Part shown: piece after piece, positions 34,237-42,711 of the stretch | How positions within the stretch are numbered: position 1 is the stretch's first letter | How the letters are laid out: each line of letters starts with the position of its first letter | Source: Marinibacterium profundimaris | GTDB taxonomy: Bacteria > Pseudomonadota > Alphaproteobacteria > Rhodobacterales > Rhodobacteraceae | Length of the DNA stretch: 64,000 nt | Assembly (NCBI RefSeq): GCF_002210095.1 | Contig: NZ_AQQR01000009.1 | Span: 94,423 to 158,422, forward strand | Direction: 5' to 3' | Notes under the pieces: model-generated | Databases searched by the model: none | Seen by the model: the letters and a program-made list of their open reading frames with translations, nothing else | Told to the model about the DNA's origin: nothing | Made by a program: the position numbers and the translations under genes

Positions 34237-35199
34237 ATGCGGCTCATCATCGATACCGATACGGCGGGGGATGACGCCTTTTCCATCCTGCTGGCGCTGA
34301 AGGCGCCGCATGTCACGCTGGAAGGCATCACCATCTGCAACGGCAACGTGCCCTTCGACCAGCAGGCCGAGAACGCGCTTTACACGCTGGAGGTCGCGGG
34401 CGCCGGCGGCACGGTGCCCGTATACAAGGGCTGCCCCCTGCCGATGCTGCGCAAGCCGGTCGACGCCACCGAATTCTTCGGCGCCGACGGTATGAGTGAC
34501 GCGAATTTCCCAATGGCCGCGCAGCGCCCGGAAGCGGGCCATGCCGTCGATTTCCTGATCGACACGATCATGTCCAACCCCGGCGAGATCGAGATCCTCG
34601 CCCAGGCGCCGCTGACCAATATCGCCACCGCCTGGGTCAAGGAGCCGCGCATCGCGGACAACCTCAAGCATCTCTGGGTCATGGGCGGGCTCGACAATTC
34701 CATCGGCAACACCACGCCCGCCTCCGAGTTCAATTTTTACGTCGATCCGGAGGCGGCGAAGATCGTGGTCAACGCCGGGTTCAGGCTCACGCTCTCGACC
34801 TGGACCCTGACCATGTCCTCGGGGCTTTTGCCCGACGAAAAGCTGCGGGTGATCGAGGCGATGGACACGCCCCTGTCGCGCTTCTTCATGACCATCAGCC
34901 AGGCGCCCTTCAAGCGCACCGAGATGCGGTACGGCCGCCCGCTGTCGACCCATCCCGACAGCCTGACATGCGCCTGCGCCATTGATCCGGAAATCATGCT
35001 GGAGGTCGCGGACTGCCTCGTCGATGTCGAAACCCAGGGCGAGCTGACCCGCGCCTATTCCTCGATCTGCACACCGCTGACCGCAGAAGAGGCCGAGATC
35101 GACTTTCTCTGGCCCTCGGCCCCGGCGAATGCCCGGGTGATCCGCAAGGCCGACACCAACCGCTTTGCCGACATGCTGATCGCGGCGCTGGCAGAATGA
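34237..35199 (+). CDS. Nucleoside hydrolase family protein (IUNH type)
   Basis: This 320-residue cytoplasmic enzyme has the calcium-binding DTDTAGDD motif (Asp6, Asp8, Asp12, Asp13) of inosine-uridine nucleoside hydrolases, and GIT-ICNGN and LTNIA segments that normally line the active site. The C-terminal ligand region reads THPDSLTCA instead of the usual HD pattern, so the substrate may not be a common nucleoside. The reaction expected is cleavage of an N-glycosidic bond to a free base and ribose-like sugar. The ATG follows directly on the ecfA2 stop, making this the last gene of the operon. Confidence 0.85.
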   Translation: MRLIIDTDTAGDDAFSILLALKAPHVTLEGITICNGNVPFDQQAENALYTLEVAGAGGTVPVYKGCPLPMLRKPVDATEFFGADGMSDANFPMAAQRPEAGHAVDFLIDTIMSNPGEIEILAQAPLTNIATAWVKEPRIADNLKHLWVMGGLDNSIGNTTPASEFNFYVDPEAAKIVVNAGFRLTLSTWTLTMSSGLLPDEKLRVIEAMDTPLSRFFMTISQAPFKRTEMRYGRPLSTHPDSLTCACAIDPEIMLEVADCLVDVETQGELTRAYSSICTPLTAEEAEIDFLWPSAPANARVIRKADTNRFADMLIAALAE

Positions 35200-36003
35200 C
35201 CGCGGCTTATGCCGGGTGCTTTCGGACAAGATATCCCAGTGGGTGGACTGTTTCGGAAGGGCGAGACCAGTCGGCGCAGGGATTGCCGCGAAGCTCGCGA
35301 CGACCGCTTATCAGCCCCTTGCGCAATTGCGATTCGGGTGACAGTTAGGGGCCGGTCTCTGGGTGGGCGCGGCGCCGTTTCCGGTCTGATGCGAGAATGG
35401 GCAACGCGCCGGTCAACCTGGCATCTTCGGCGCCATGACGCCGATAAGCCAGTCGCGGATGCGGTGGGCTTCCTTGTCCGTTGTGATCTCGCGCCGGCCG
35501 ATGAGTCCGAAGTGAGCGGACCTTTGCGAGATGCCACGACGCAGCCAGTCCGCAGCCTGCGGCGCAGAGACGGTGAGGGCGCTGATAATTGAAATTCCCT
35601 GGATACCCATTAGGGAAAGGATGCCAGGCTGCGCGAGATTAAAGTAACTTAAATCAAATATTTGAATGCCAAGGTAAGTGTGGCTTCCGTGGCCGTCGTC
35701 AGACACCGTGGTTGCAATCCGGCCGAGGAACTCGGTCAGCAGATCGCTGAGGTCGTGGCAATCACCGGTGATCTCAAGCGGGGCTTCCGGGCCTGGCCCA
35801 GCTTCCTTGTGCTGGAGCCGGCGACAAAATGCGCAAATCAGGTGTTCAGGTGGATGCTTTCTGGGCGGCTCCGCTACCCTGTGGCAAAAGTAGCTCAAGC
35901 CGGAGGCAACTGCTGGTTGTTGTGTTGCCTCTTGGGTACCTTAGCTGGGAAATCGTTACAGATCCTGGCTAAAGACGGATCGAGCAGAAATCGCGAGGCA
36001 GGT
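35200..36003. other. Intergenic region with an orphan minus-strand frame and AT-rich palindrome
   Basis: This 804-base stretch separates the catabolic operon from the exopolysaccharide genes. A minus-strand frame (35413-35898, 161 codons) has no family I recognise and no good ribosome site. A 12-base palindrome TCAAATATTTGA at 35654-35665 lies in an A/T-rich patch that could hold a promoter or operator. The base composition shifts here, which fits a junction between two acquired blocks. I see no integrase, tRNA or repeat that would prove it. Confidence 0.4.
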
Positions 36004-38112
36004 TTGAAATTCCGCTACTACGTCACGCTGGCGGCTGCGGGTGGGTTGAGCATGGCGTCCATCTGGGCGGCGGCGCAGACACTTGGCACGTATGGTACGC
36101 CGGGCATCATCGACATGCCGACGGCCGAGGTCTTGCCGAACGGCGAACTGACGTTCACGGCCAGCGCGTTCGGGCCGGCGTGGCGGAATACGATGGCGTT
36201 CCAGTTTCTGCCTATGGCGTACGGGACGTTTCGATATTCGATCTTGGATGATGCGTTCATTAGAAGTGATACCGGTGCGCCGGGAGACATCTATGACCGC
36301 AGTTTCGATATCCACTTCCAGATCCAGGAAGAAACGGCGCGCCGCCCGGGTATCGCGGTCGGTCTGCGCGACGTCGGCGGTACCGGCATCTACTCCAGTG
36401 AATACCTGGTGGCGACGAAAACATTCTGGGATCAGGTCTCGGTCACCGGGGGGCTTGGCTGGGGCAGGCTGGCGACCAACGGCGGGTTTCACAACCCGCT
36501 GTGTTTCGACAATAACCATTTCTGCAACCGTGATCTTGGCAACGACCAGGAAACGGGCCGGCTGGATGTGGGCAACTGGTTCACGGGCGATGCAGCGTTC
36601 TTCGGTGGCGTGAAATGGGCGGTTACAGATGAGCTGACGTTGCTTGCGGAATACTCCTCGGACGACTACCCGCAGGAGACGGGAACCGGGAGCCTGGACG
36701 TCAACATCCCGTTCAACTTCGGCCTCAACTATCGGTTCAAGAACGGCGTCAGCCTGGCAGGCTATTACATGTATGGCTCCGAGATCGGCGCCCAGATCAC
36801 CTACCGTTTCAATCCGGCCAAGCCGGACAGGGGTCCGGGTCTCGAACGCGCGGCGGCGGCGCTGGTGCCGGTCGAGCGGGTCGACCGCTTCAACTGGGGC
36901 GAGTCTGTGGCCAGCCAGTCTCAGGTCGAACTGACCTTGTCCGAGAGGCTGCAGGCCGAGGGAATGGAGCTGGAAAGCTACCAGGTCTCCGGCAACTCGG
37001 TGACCGTCGGGATCGAGAACCTGCGTTTCGGCGCCAGTGCCCAGGCGGTCGGTCGGACCAACCGCATCCTGGCTAACACGCTGCCCTCGCAGATCCGCAC
37101 CTTCAACGTGACCCTCCTGCGCAAGGGTGTGCCCATCACGACGGTGACCACCGAACGCGCTGACCTCTACGAGCTGGAGCATGATGTCGACGGCAGCTGG
37201 CGTGCCCTGGCGCGGGCCGAGATCGAAGATGCCTATCCGGACACCGACCAGCCGGTCGCCGGGTTCTATCCGCAGCTGGGCTATCGTTTCGGTCCCTACA
37301 CGGCCTTCTCGTTCTTCGACCCCGACGCCCCGATCCGGTACGAGCTTGGCGCCCAGGCGAATGCCGACCTCGTGGTCTCGCCCGGCCTGACCTTTTCGAC
37401 CATGCTGCGTTACCCGTTCATCAGCACGCTGGACGATTCGACCAGGGGGTCGGATTCCGTGCTCCCGCGTGTGCGGTCGGATTGGGCGCTTTATGCCAAG
37501 GAATCGAACCTTCAGCTGAATTACCTGACAGGGGAATACATCTGGCGCCCGGGTGAAGACCTCTTTGCGCGGGTAACCGCCGGTTATCTCGAGGATATGT
37601 ACGGCGGTGTTTCGGTCGAAACGCTCTGGTATCCTGTCGACAGCCGGGTCGCTTACGGGATCGAGGCCAACTACGCCATTCAACGCGACTTCGACATGCT
37701 CTTCGGCTTCCAGGATTACGACGTCGTGACCGGACATGCCTCGGTCTACTATGACATGGGCAACGAATACCTCGCCCAGGTCGACGCCGGCCGCTACCTC
37801 GCCGGCGACTGGGGCGCGACCTTTACGCTGAGCCGCGAATTCAACAACGGCTTCAAGGTCGGCGCCTTCTTTACCCTGACCGATGTGCCCTTCGATGAAT
37901 TCGGCGAAGGCGCGTTCGACAAGGGCATCACGCTGGATATCCCGCTCTCCTGGTTCACCGGGCAGCCTTCGCGCCGGACTGTGGGGCAGACGATCCGCCC
38001 GGTGCTGCGGGACGGCGGCGCGCGGCTCAACGTGAACAACAGGCTCTATGGATATACGCGGGACGACCGGGCCCAGCGGATGGTCCAGCGTTGGGGGCGG
38101 TACTACCGATGA
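36004..38112 (+). CDS. yjbH: YjbH/GfcD-like exopolysaccharide outer-membrane protein
   Basis: This 702-residue protein matches the YjbH/GfcD family, predicted outer-membrane beta-barrel lipoprotein-type components of exopolysaccharide loci, close to the 698 residues of the E. coli protein. A signal peptide (FRYYVTLAAAGGLSMASIW) is followed by the family start GTPGIIDMPTAEVLPNGEL. The C-terminal half shows alternating aromatic strands suited to a barrel. The TTG at 36004 with GAGG upstream gives the full leader; the frame stays open further upstream. It begins an operon with yjbF, a Wza-like gene and a flippase gene. Confidence 0.88.
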   Translation: MKFRYYVTLAAAGGLSMASIWAAAQTLGTYGTPGIIDMPTAEVLPNGELTFTASAFGPAWRNTMAFQFLPMAYGTFRYSILDDAFIRSDTGAPGDIYDRSFDIHFQIQEETARRPGIAVGLRDVGGTGIYSSEYLVATKTFWDQVSVTGGLGWGRLATNGGFHNPLCFDNNHFCNRDLGNDQETGRLDVGNWFTGDAAFFGGVKWAVTDELTLLAEYSSDDYPQETGTGSLDVNIPFNFGLNYRFKNGVSLAGYYMYGSEIGAQITYRFNPAKPDRGPGLERAAAALVPVERVDRFNWGESVASQSQVELTLSERLQAEGMELESYQVSGNSVTVGIENLRFGASAQAVGRTNRILANTLPSQIRTFNVTLLRKGVPITTVTTERADLYELEHDVDGSWRALARAEIEDAYPDTDQPVAGFYPQLGYRFGPYTAFSFFDPDAPIRYELGAQANADLVVSPGLTFSTMLRYPFISTLDDSTRGSDSVLPRVRSDWALYAKESNLQLNYLTGEYIWRPGEDLFARVTAGYLEDMYGGVSVETLWYPVDSRVAYGIEANYAIQRDFDMLFGFQDYDVVTGHASVYYDMGNEYLAQVDAGRYLAGDWGATFTLSREFNNGFKVGAFFTLTDVPFDEFGEGAFDKGITLDIPLSWFTGQPSRRTVGQTIRPVLRDGGARLNVNNRLYGYTRDDRAQRMVQRWGRYYR

Positions 38113-38744
38113 AACGGGCCGCAGTCTTCCTTGCCCCTGTCTGTGTCGCGGCTCTGTTTGCCTGCACGAACACGACAGACGATTTCGCCGTTGCGACCAC
38201 CGCCTTGTTCGGTCCCGGCGAGGTCGACCCCCGTGTTGCCGCGCTGCAGCAGAACGATCCGACGTATCTCAAAATGGCCCTGCTGGATTTCGACACCGGG
38301 TCGCTGATCGTGCTCGAAGCTCGCAACGGAGAATATGAGACCTGGCTCACGTCTGAGGGCAGCAGCATCACGACGCGTTCAGGCTTTCTCCAGTCTACGC
38401 GGGGGCTGGGGCAGGGCCTGATGGCGGCGGACGTGTCGGAACCCATGGCCATGGTCCGGTCGGGTGCCGAAGGCCAGTCCGTCCGTTTCCACTCCTACCT
38501 CGACGGCAACGACGAGATCGAGATCCGAACCTACGTCTGCGACATTGAAAACCGCGGGCAGGATGTCGTGCAGCTAGAAACTGCAACAATCAACACACGA
38601 ATGATGGCGGAGACTTGCAACTCTATGGATCAGGAATTCGAAAATCTGTACTGGTTGAACCCAGCAACGAACGAGATCGTGCAGTCGAGCCAATGGGCTG
38701 GCGACTTCCTTGGTAGGGTGGCAATGCAAGTGGTTCCGAAATGA
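38109..38744 (+). CDS. yjbF: YjbF/GfcB-like lipoprotein
   Basis: This 211-residue lipoprotein has a leader ending in the lipobox LFAC (cysteine near residue 19) and the YjbF/GfcB family body, including LVVLEARNGEYETWLTSEG-like sequence and the STRGLGQGLMAAD segment. YjbF works with YjbH in exopolysaccharide production or secretion, but its molecular job is unknown. The start overlaps the yjbH stop (ATGA), and the stop overlaps the next start. GfcC/YjbG, which lies between these genes in E. coli, is absent. Confidence 0.85.
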   Translation: MKRAAVFLAPVCVAALFACTNTTDDFAVATTALFGPGEVDPRVAALQQNDPTYLKMALLDFDTGSLIVLEARNGEYETWLTSEGSSITTRSGFLQSTRGLGQGLMAADVSEPMAMVRSGAEGQSVRFHSYLDGNDEIEIRTYVCDIENRGQDVVQLETATINTRMMAETCNSMDQEFENLYWLNPATNEIVQSSQWAGDFLGRVAMQVVPK

Positions 38745-40156
38745 TGACAGGTGACAAAACCGCGGCAAGAGCGGCCTCGCAGAAGGGGTTTCGGCTTGTA
38801 ACCCTGGCGCTTTTGACTGTTGGACTGGCAAGCTGCTCGACGATTTACCGCAGTTCGCGCGTGGTGCCGGGCGCCGATGACGGAACCGTCGTGCGGGTGG
38901 TGCCCATGACCGGTGAAACGGTGATCCAGGCGAACAAGTCACCATACAATCCGCAGACTCTGCCCGCCATCTACTCGATGACCGCCGGGGATGGGGCCGG
39001 GTCGTCACCCCGCGGCCTGGGGCTTCTGCCTGAGGCACCTTCAACACAGGATGCGCAGCGCGGTCAGCTTGAGCTTAGGCCGCCCCCAGCGGTAAATCCG
39101 GGACCCTATACGATCGGCGTCGGAGACGTTGTCTTGCTGGCGACACCGACGACCCAAAGTTCTGTTGCTGAACTGTCAGGTCTGCTGGCTGCGCAGAACA
39201 GCCGCGAGGGGTATACTGTTCAGGACGATGGGTCGATCAATATTCCCGACGTTGGTCGTGTCCGGATTGCGGGGCTGACGATCGACGAGGCCGAGGCCGA
39301 CCTGTTCCAACGGTTGGTGGGTGCAAATATCGAACCGACATTCAGCCTGGAAATCGCGGAGTTCAACTCGCGACGGGTGTCGATTGGTGGCGCAGTCGGG
39401 AATCCGACGGTTTTGCCGATCACTCTGACTCCGCTTTATCTGGATGAGGCGCTTGCAGCAGCTGGTTCTGTCTCTGTTGGGGACCTCGACATGAGCTCCG
39501 TCCGGATCTATCGGGATGGGACGCTCTACCAGATCCCGTTGGGAGACCTCTACGAAAACGCGCGCCTACAGCGAACGCGGCTTGTTGATGGTGATTCGAT
39601 CTTTGTCGATACCGAGTTCCAGCTTGACCGTGCTGAAAGCTACTTTGCCCAGCAGATCCAGTTGACGCAGGCGCGCCTGAGCGGTCGCTCGCAGGCTCTG
39701 GACGAGTTGGAAACCGAGATCGACCTCAGACGAGCCAACCTGGATGAGGCGCGTTCGAATTTCGAGACCCGACTGGAACTGGATGCCGTTAATCAAGATT
39801 ATGTTTACTTGTCCGGCGAGGTGGAGCGGCAGGGACGCTATTCGCTGCCGTTCGAACGCAAAGCGTCCCTGGCAGATGCCATTTTCAGCGAGAGCCAGGG
39901 CATCACCAGGGCGACCGGTGACGTTTCACAGGTTTACGTTCTGCGTGCGTCGCAGAATCCAAGGGAGTTCGGTGCAGTTACCGCCTGGCATCTGGATGCC
40001 AGGAACGCGTCGAACCTGACACTTGCCGCCAAGTTCGAGCTGCGTCCCGACGATATTGTCTTCGTAGCGCCGAACCCGGTCACGAGATGGGGCCGCACCG
40101 TCAACCAGATTGTACCATCTTTGATCCTGACGCCGCTGAACGCAGCTTTGAACTAA
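38741..40156 (+). CDS. Wza-like polysaccharide export lipoprotein (OPX family)
   Basis: This 471-residue protein is an outer-membrane exporter of the OPX class. The leader ends at lipobox LASC (Cys32). The polysaccharide export domain begins at YTIGVGDVVLLATP (near residue 125), followed by SLBB-type repeats. An extra coiled-coil-like stretch rich in E, R, L and Q (about residues 295-350) sits between the repeats, as if it could reach toward the Wzc-like kinase. Its start overlaps the yjbF stop. With the Wzx, Wzy and Wzc proteins of the window it completes a Wzx/Wzy-dependent export route. Confidence 0.9.
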   Translation: MMTGDKTAARAASQKGFRLVTLALLTVGLASCSTIYRSSRVVPGADDGTVVRVVPMTGETVIQANKSPYNPQTLPAIYSMTAGDGAGSSPRGLGLLPEAPSTQDAQRGQLELRPPPAVNPGPYTIGVGDVVLLATPTTQSSVAELSGLLAAQNSREGYTVQDDGSINIPDVGRVRIAGLTIDEAEADLFQRLVGANIEPTFSLEIAEFNSRRVSIGGAVGNPTVLPITLTPLYLDEALAAAGSVSVGDLDMSSVRIYRDGTLYQIPLGDLYENARLQRTRLVDGDSIFVDTEFQLDRAESYFAQQIQLTQARLSGRSQALDELETEIDLRRANLDEARSNFETRLELDAVNQDYVYLSGEVERQGRYSLPFERKASLADAIFSESQGITRATGDVSQVYVLRASQNPREFGAVTAWHLDARNASNLTLAAKFELRPDDIVFVAPNPVTRWGRTVNQIVPSLILTPLNAALN

Positions 40157-40173
40157 CAGCAAGGCAGGTCAGA

Positions 40174-41475
40174 ATGACATTCTTGCCGTCCTCCCTGGTG
40201 AAAGGATCGGTGGGCCGGCGCCTTGTGAGTGGCGCCGGCGCAAACTTCTTGGGAAAGGTGTGGGTCCTTCTGGTCCAGCTCCTGTTCGTCCCGGTCATGA
40301 CGGCAAAATGGGGCGTAGAAGGTTTCGGCGTGTGGTTGATGATCACGACGATCCCAACCTACCTCGCCCTATCCGATTTCGGTTTTGCCATGGCCGGAGG
40401 CGTTGAGTTAACGAGTTCCGTGGCCAAGGGCGATCAAGACTCGGCTTTGAAAGCCCTGCAGACAACCTGGGTTTTCATTACATCCATCAGTGCCATTTTC
40501 GTGGCCGTCGTGTTCCTGGCCGCAGTTTTGTGGCTTAATCTGTCTGGCTCGACTTTTGCCGAGCCCTTCACCAAGTCAGAAGTGTTTTGGGCAATTTGTC
40601 TCGTGACAGGTGCCGCCGCACTTTCACTTCAAATGACAGTTCAGAAGATCGTTTTCCAGGCAACCCACAAGTATGCCCTCGGAACCATCTTGATGGACCT
40701 GTCGAATTTCATTGTCTCCATGTGCGTCCTGTTCTCGGTAATTTTGGGTCACGGGATTGTAGTTGCTGCCGCCGTTCAGTTTGTCGGGCGGTTGGTCTGC
40801 GCGCTTGCCTACATGAAAACACGGCACTTTTACGAACCATGGGCAACTGTCGGCACGAAACATTTTGACAAGGCCACCCTTAAAAGGTTGTTTCGTCCGT
40901 CCTTGGGCGCATTGACCTTGACGCTTGCAAATTCCTTTGCACTACAGGGCGTGGTGCTGACGATAGGCTGGGCATTGGGCCCGGGATATGCCGCCATATT
41001 TGCGACCTGCCGTATGCTGACGCGAATTCCGCTGCAATTCTCCGGTTTGCTGGTCCGTGCGAGCTTGCCGGAGCTCACGCGCTCTCAATCCCAGAACGAC
41101 CCGAAATTAACCAAGCAACTCACCTACTGGAACCTTAGATTCGGGCTGGGTGTTTTGATCCCATCTTTCGTCTTGCTGGGAATTCTGGGACCCACGCTGA
41201 TAGACTACATGTCACATGGAGAAATGAACGCCGGTCACCTTGATTTCCTCATGCTTGGCCTTGCGGCGGCGCTTTCCGGCAGCTGGACTATAGTCGGAAC
41301 TCGGTTGATTGCTCTGAACCGGCAAGGAGAATTCGCGCACATTGCCCTGATGCTGTATTTGATCGTGGCATTGGTTCCCTTTGTTTCTTCGGAAGACTTG
41401 TTGCTCGTGTATCTGGCAATGATCTTGTCCGACGCAATTCTTCTATACGTCGTCAATCTCAAGGACCGGCAATAG
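40174..41475 (+). CDS. Wzx-like polysaccharide flippase (MATE/MVF-type)
   Basis: This 433-residue inner-membrane protein has about twelve hydrophobic segments and the typical beginning of repeat-unit flippases (AGANFLGKVWVLLVQLLFVP, WGVEGFGVWLMI). It should move the lipid-linked repeat unit to the periplasm. The ATG at 40174 follows the OPX stop by 17 bases with AGG upstream. A small stem (41466-41479) overlaps the stop but lacks a T-run. The gene is noticeably richer in A/T than the yjbH gene, consistent with transfer of locus-specific genes. Confidence 0.85.
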   Translation: MTFLPSSLVKGSVGRRLVSGAGANFLGKVWVLLVQLLFVPVMTAKWGVEGFGVWLMITTIPTYLALSDFGFAMAGGVELTSSVAKGDQDSALKALQTTWVFITSISAIFVAVVFLAAVLWLNLSGSTFAEPFTKSEVFWAICLVTGAAALSLQMTVQKIVFQATHKYALGTILMDLSNFIVSMCVLFSVILGHGIVVAAAVQFVGRLVCALAYMKTRHFYEPWATVGTKHFDKATLKRLFRPSLGALTLTLANSFALQGVVLTIGWALGPGYAAIFATCRMLTRIPLQFSGLLVRASLPELTRSQSQNDPKLTKQLTYWNLRFGLGVLIPSFVLLGILGPTLIDYMSHGEMNAGHLDFLMLGLAAALSGSWTIVGTRLIALNRQGEFAHIALMLYLIVALVPFVSSEDLLLVYLAMILSDAILLYVVNLKDRQ

Positions 41476-42080
41476 CCGGGGCGTGACCTAATTTCTCGGT
41501 CAGAATTTAATGGAACGCCTTGGAACATTTCATTTGGTGACATATTCCTGAAGATCGTAGCATCTGGCACTCCACTTGAACCCGGTCTTAGCGTTCCGCG
41601 CTTTCCTGCGTGACAAGGTTGGCCTTGTGACCTCGCATGATCTCCTCAACTAGTTTTCTAGTCCGTTGATATCAGGCGCTTGAGGGTACTTGAGCCAGAA
41701 TGTCGTTCCATCGCATCACATGCGAAATAGCGGGCTGCTCTTACGCTGACCCAAGGCAGCCATGACAGCCTATTGTCCGGGTACACCTGAAAAGGGTTAA
41801 GCGTGTGTGTGGCACACCGCAGCGTCCGCGATCCAGGTTCAGGTCACGCGCTGGTCCCTTGCGTGCAAGAGAATCGAGCATGCCGGTTGCACGTTCTGAA
41901 TGCGCTGGGATTATAGGCATTCATCCGTTAAATTTGGCGATCAATTGGGGACAGCACTGAAGATATGAGTGTCGTAGGCCTGTTGTCACCCGTTTTCCGC
42001 GCAAATTCAACCAATGGTGTTTCGCCGCAACGAACAGGGTGCTATTAAAACCCGTGAAAGTGTTTTTTGGAGTAGGTACC
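41476..42080. other. Gap before the YjbE-like gene
   Basis: No coding frame is supported in these 605 bases. The stretch is rich in A/T in places. TATTAAA near 42043 and a TTGTCA-type hexamer near 41983 are too far apart for one promoter, but either could start the downstream small gene. No repeat or RNA gene was seen. Confidence 0.4.
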
Positions 42081-42305
42081 ATGACGAGCAAGTTCCGTAT
42101 CGCGTCGGCTGCAGCGGCGATTTTGGCATTGGCATCTGTTCAGGCAGGGGCGCAGACGATCGGCACCTCGCTGTCAAATGTAGACAGTGTTTCCCCTATT
42201 ATTCCGTCGATGGTCGGTCCGTCTCTGACGGGTGCCGCAGCGGCCGCAACCGGTGGCGCCGGAAGTACGACGACGACCAGCACCGTCGGAACGACGAACG
42301 GCTGA
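42081..42305 (+). CDS. Small secreted threonine-tailed protein (YjbE/GfcA-like)
   Basis: This 74-residue protein has a signal peptide (KFRIASAAAAILALASVQAGA) and a low-complexity mature part ending GGAGSTTTTSTVGTTNG. That matches the style of E. coli YjbE/GfcA, a small threonine-rich protein encoded beside yjbFGH. GGAG lies at 42068-42071, and a terminator-like hairpin follows. A second gene with the same tail lies at 60604. The role is unknown; the position suggests a surface or matrix component tied to the exopolysaccharide. The call rests on layout and composition because alignment length is too short for proof. Confidence 0.7.
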   Translation: MTSKFRIASAAAAILALASVQAGAQTIGTSLSNVDSVSPIIPSMVGPSLTGAAAAATGGAGSTTTTSTVGTTNG

Positions 42306-42418
42306 GTTGCGCCGCCTGGCTTCATTCCGGGCATCGCGCCTGAGAAAAGCCAACGGCGAACCCCCAGCACGACGCGCGACGAAGTAAGCTTTGCTGCGAG
42401 TGAAACACGAAAGTCGGG

Positions 42419-42453
42419 CGTCCGGGCCTTGTGCCCGGACGTCTTCCTTCGTT
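42419..42453 (+). terminator. Rho-independent-type terminator after the YjbE-like gene
   Basis: CGTCCGGGC (42419-42427) pairs with GCCCGGACG (42433-42441) around five bases, followed by a T-rich run (TCTTCCTTCGTTT). It lies about 110 bases after the stop at 42305. Confidence 0.7.
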
Positions 42454-42489
42454 TAAGATATTCTATCGACCGAACGGAACCTGCTCAGG

Positions 42490-42651
42490 TTAAGCCGCTA
42501 AACTGAATGATTCTGAAGGCGTCCCCCTGGCAAGCGCCTGATTGGCCCGGCGGTTTTTGCAAAATGCGTCCCAATCGCCGATGACGAGCATCGCGTGTTG
42601 GAAGCTCTCGAAGCGGTGGCGATGCACGCACTGCTCCTTTTCAGCTTCAGC
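42490..42651 (-). pseudogene. C-terminal fragment of an IS-type transposase
   Basis: Reading leftward, about 53 codons give RFESFQHAMLVIGDW, then KNRRANQALARGTPSESF and a stop at 42490-42492. This resembles the end of DDE integrase-core transposases of the IS3/IS481 kind (RRPHQALG, TPAE). A stop codon lies just upstream in the same frame, so only the tail survives. It marks an old insertion between the two halves of the exopolysaccharide locus. Confidence 0.55.
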
Positions 42652-42711
42652 CTAGTGTAGCGCTGCAGGTCGCGTAAACGCGCTTGAGCGACGGGATCAG
42701 TCGTCTGGCCC

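Noticed and set aside
35956..37737. A 593-codon minus-strand frame opposite yjbH
   Set aside because: yjbH has a signal peptide, family start and coupled downstream genes; this frame has no motif.
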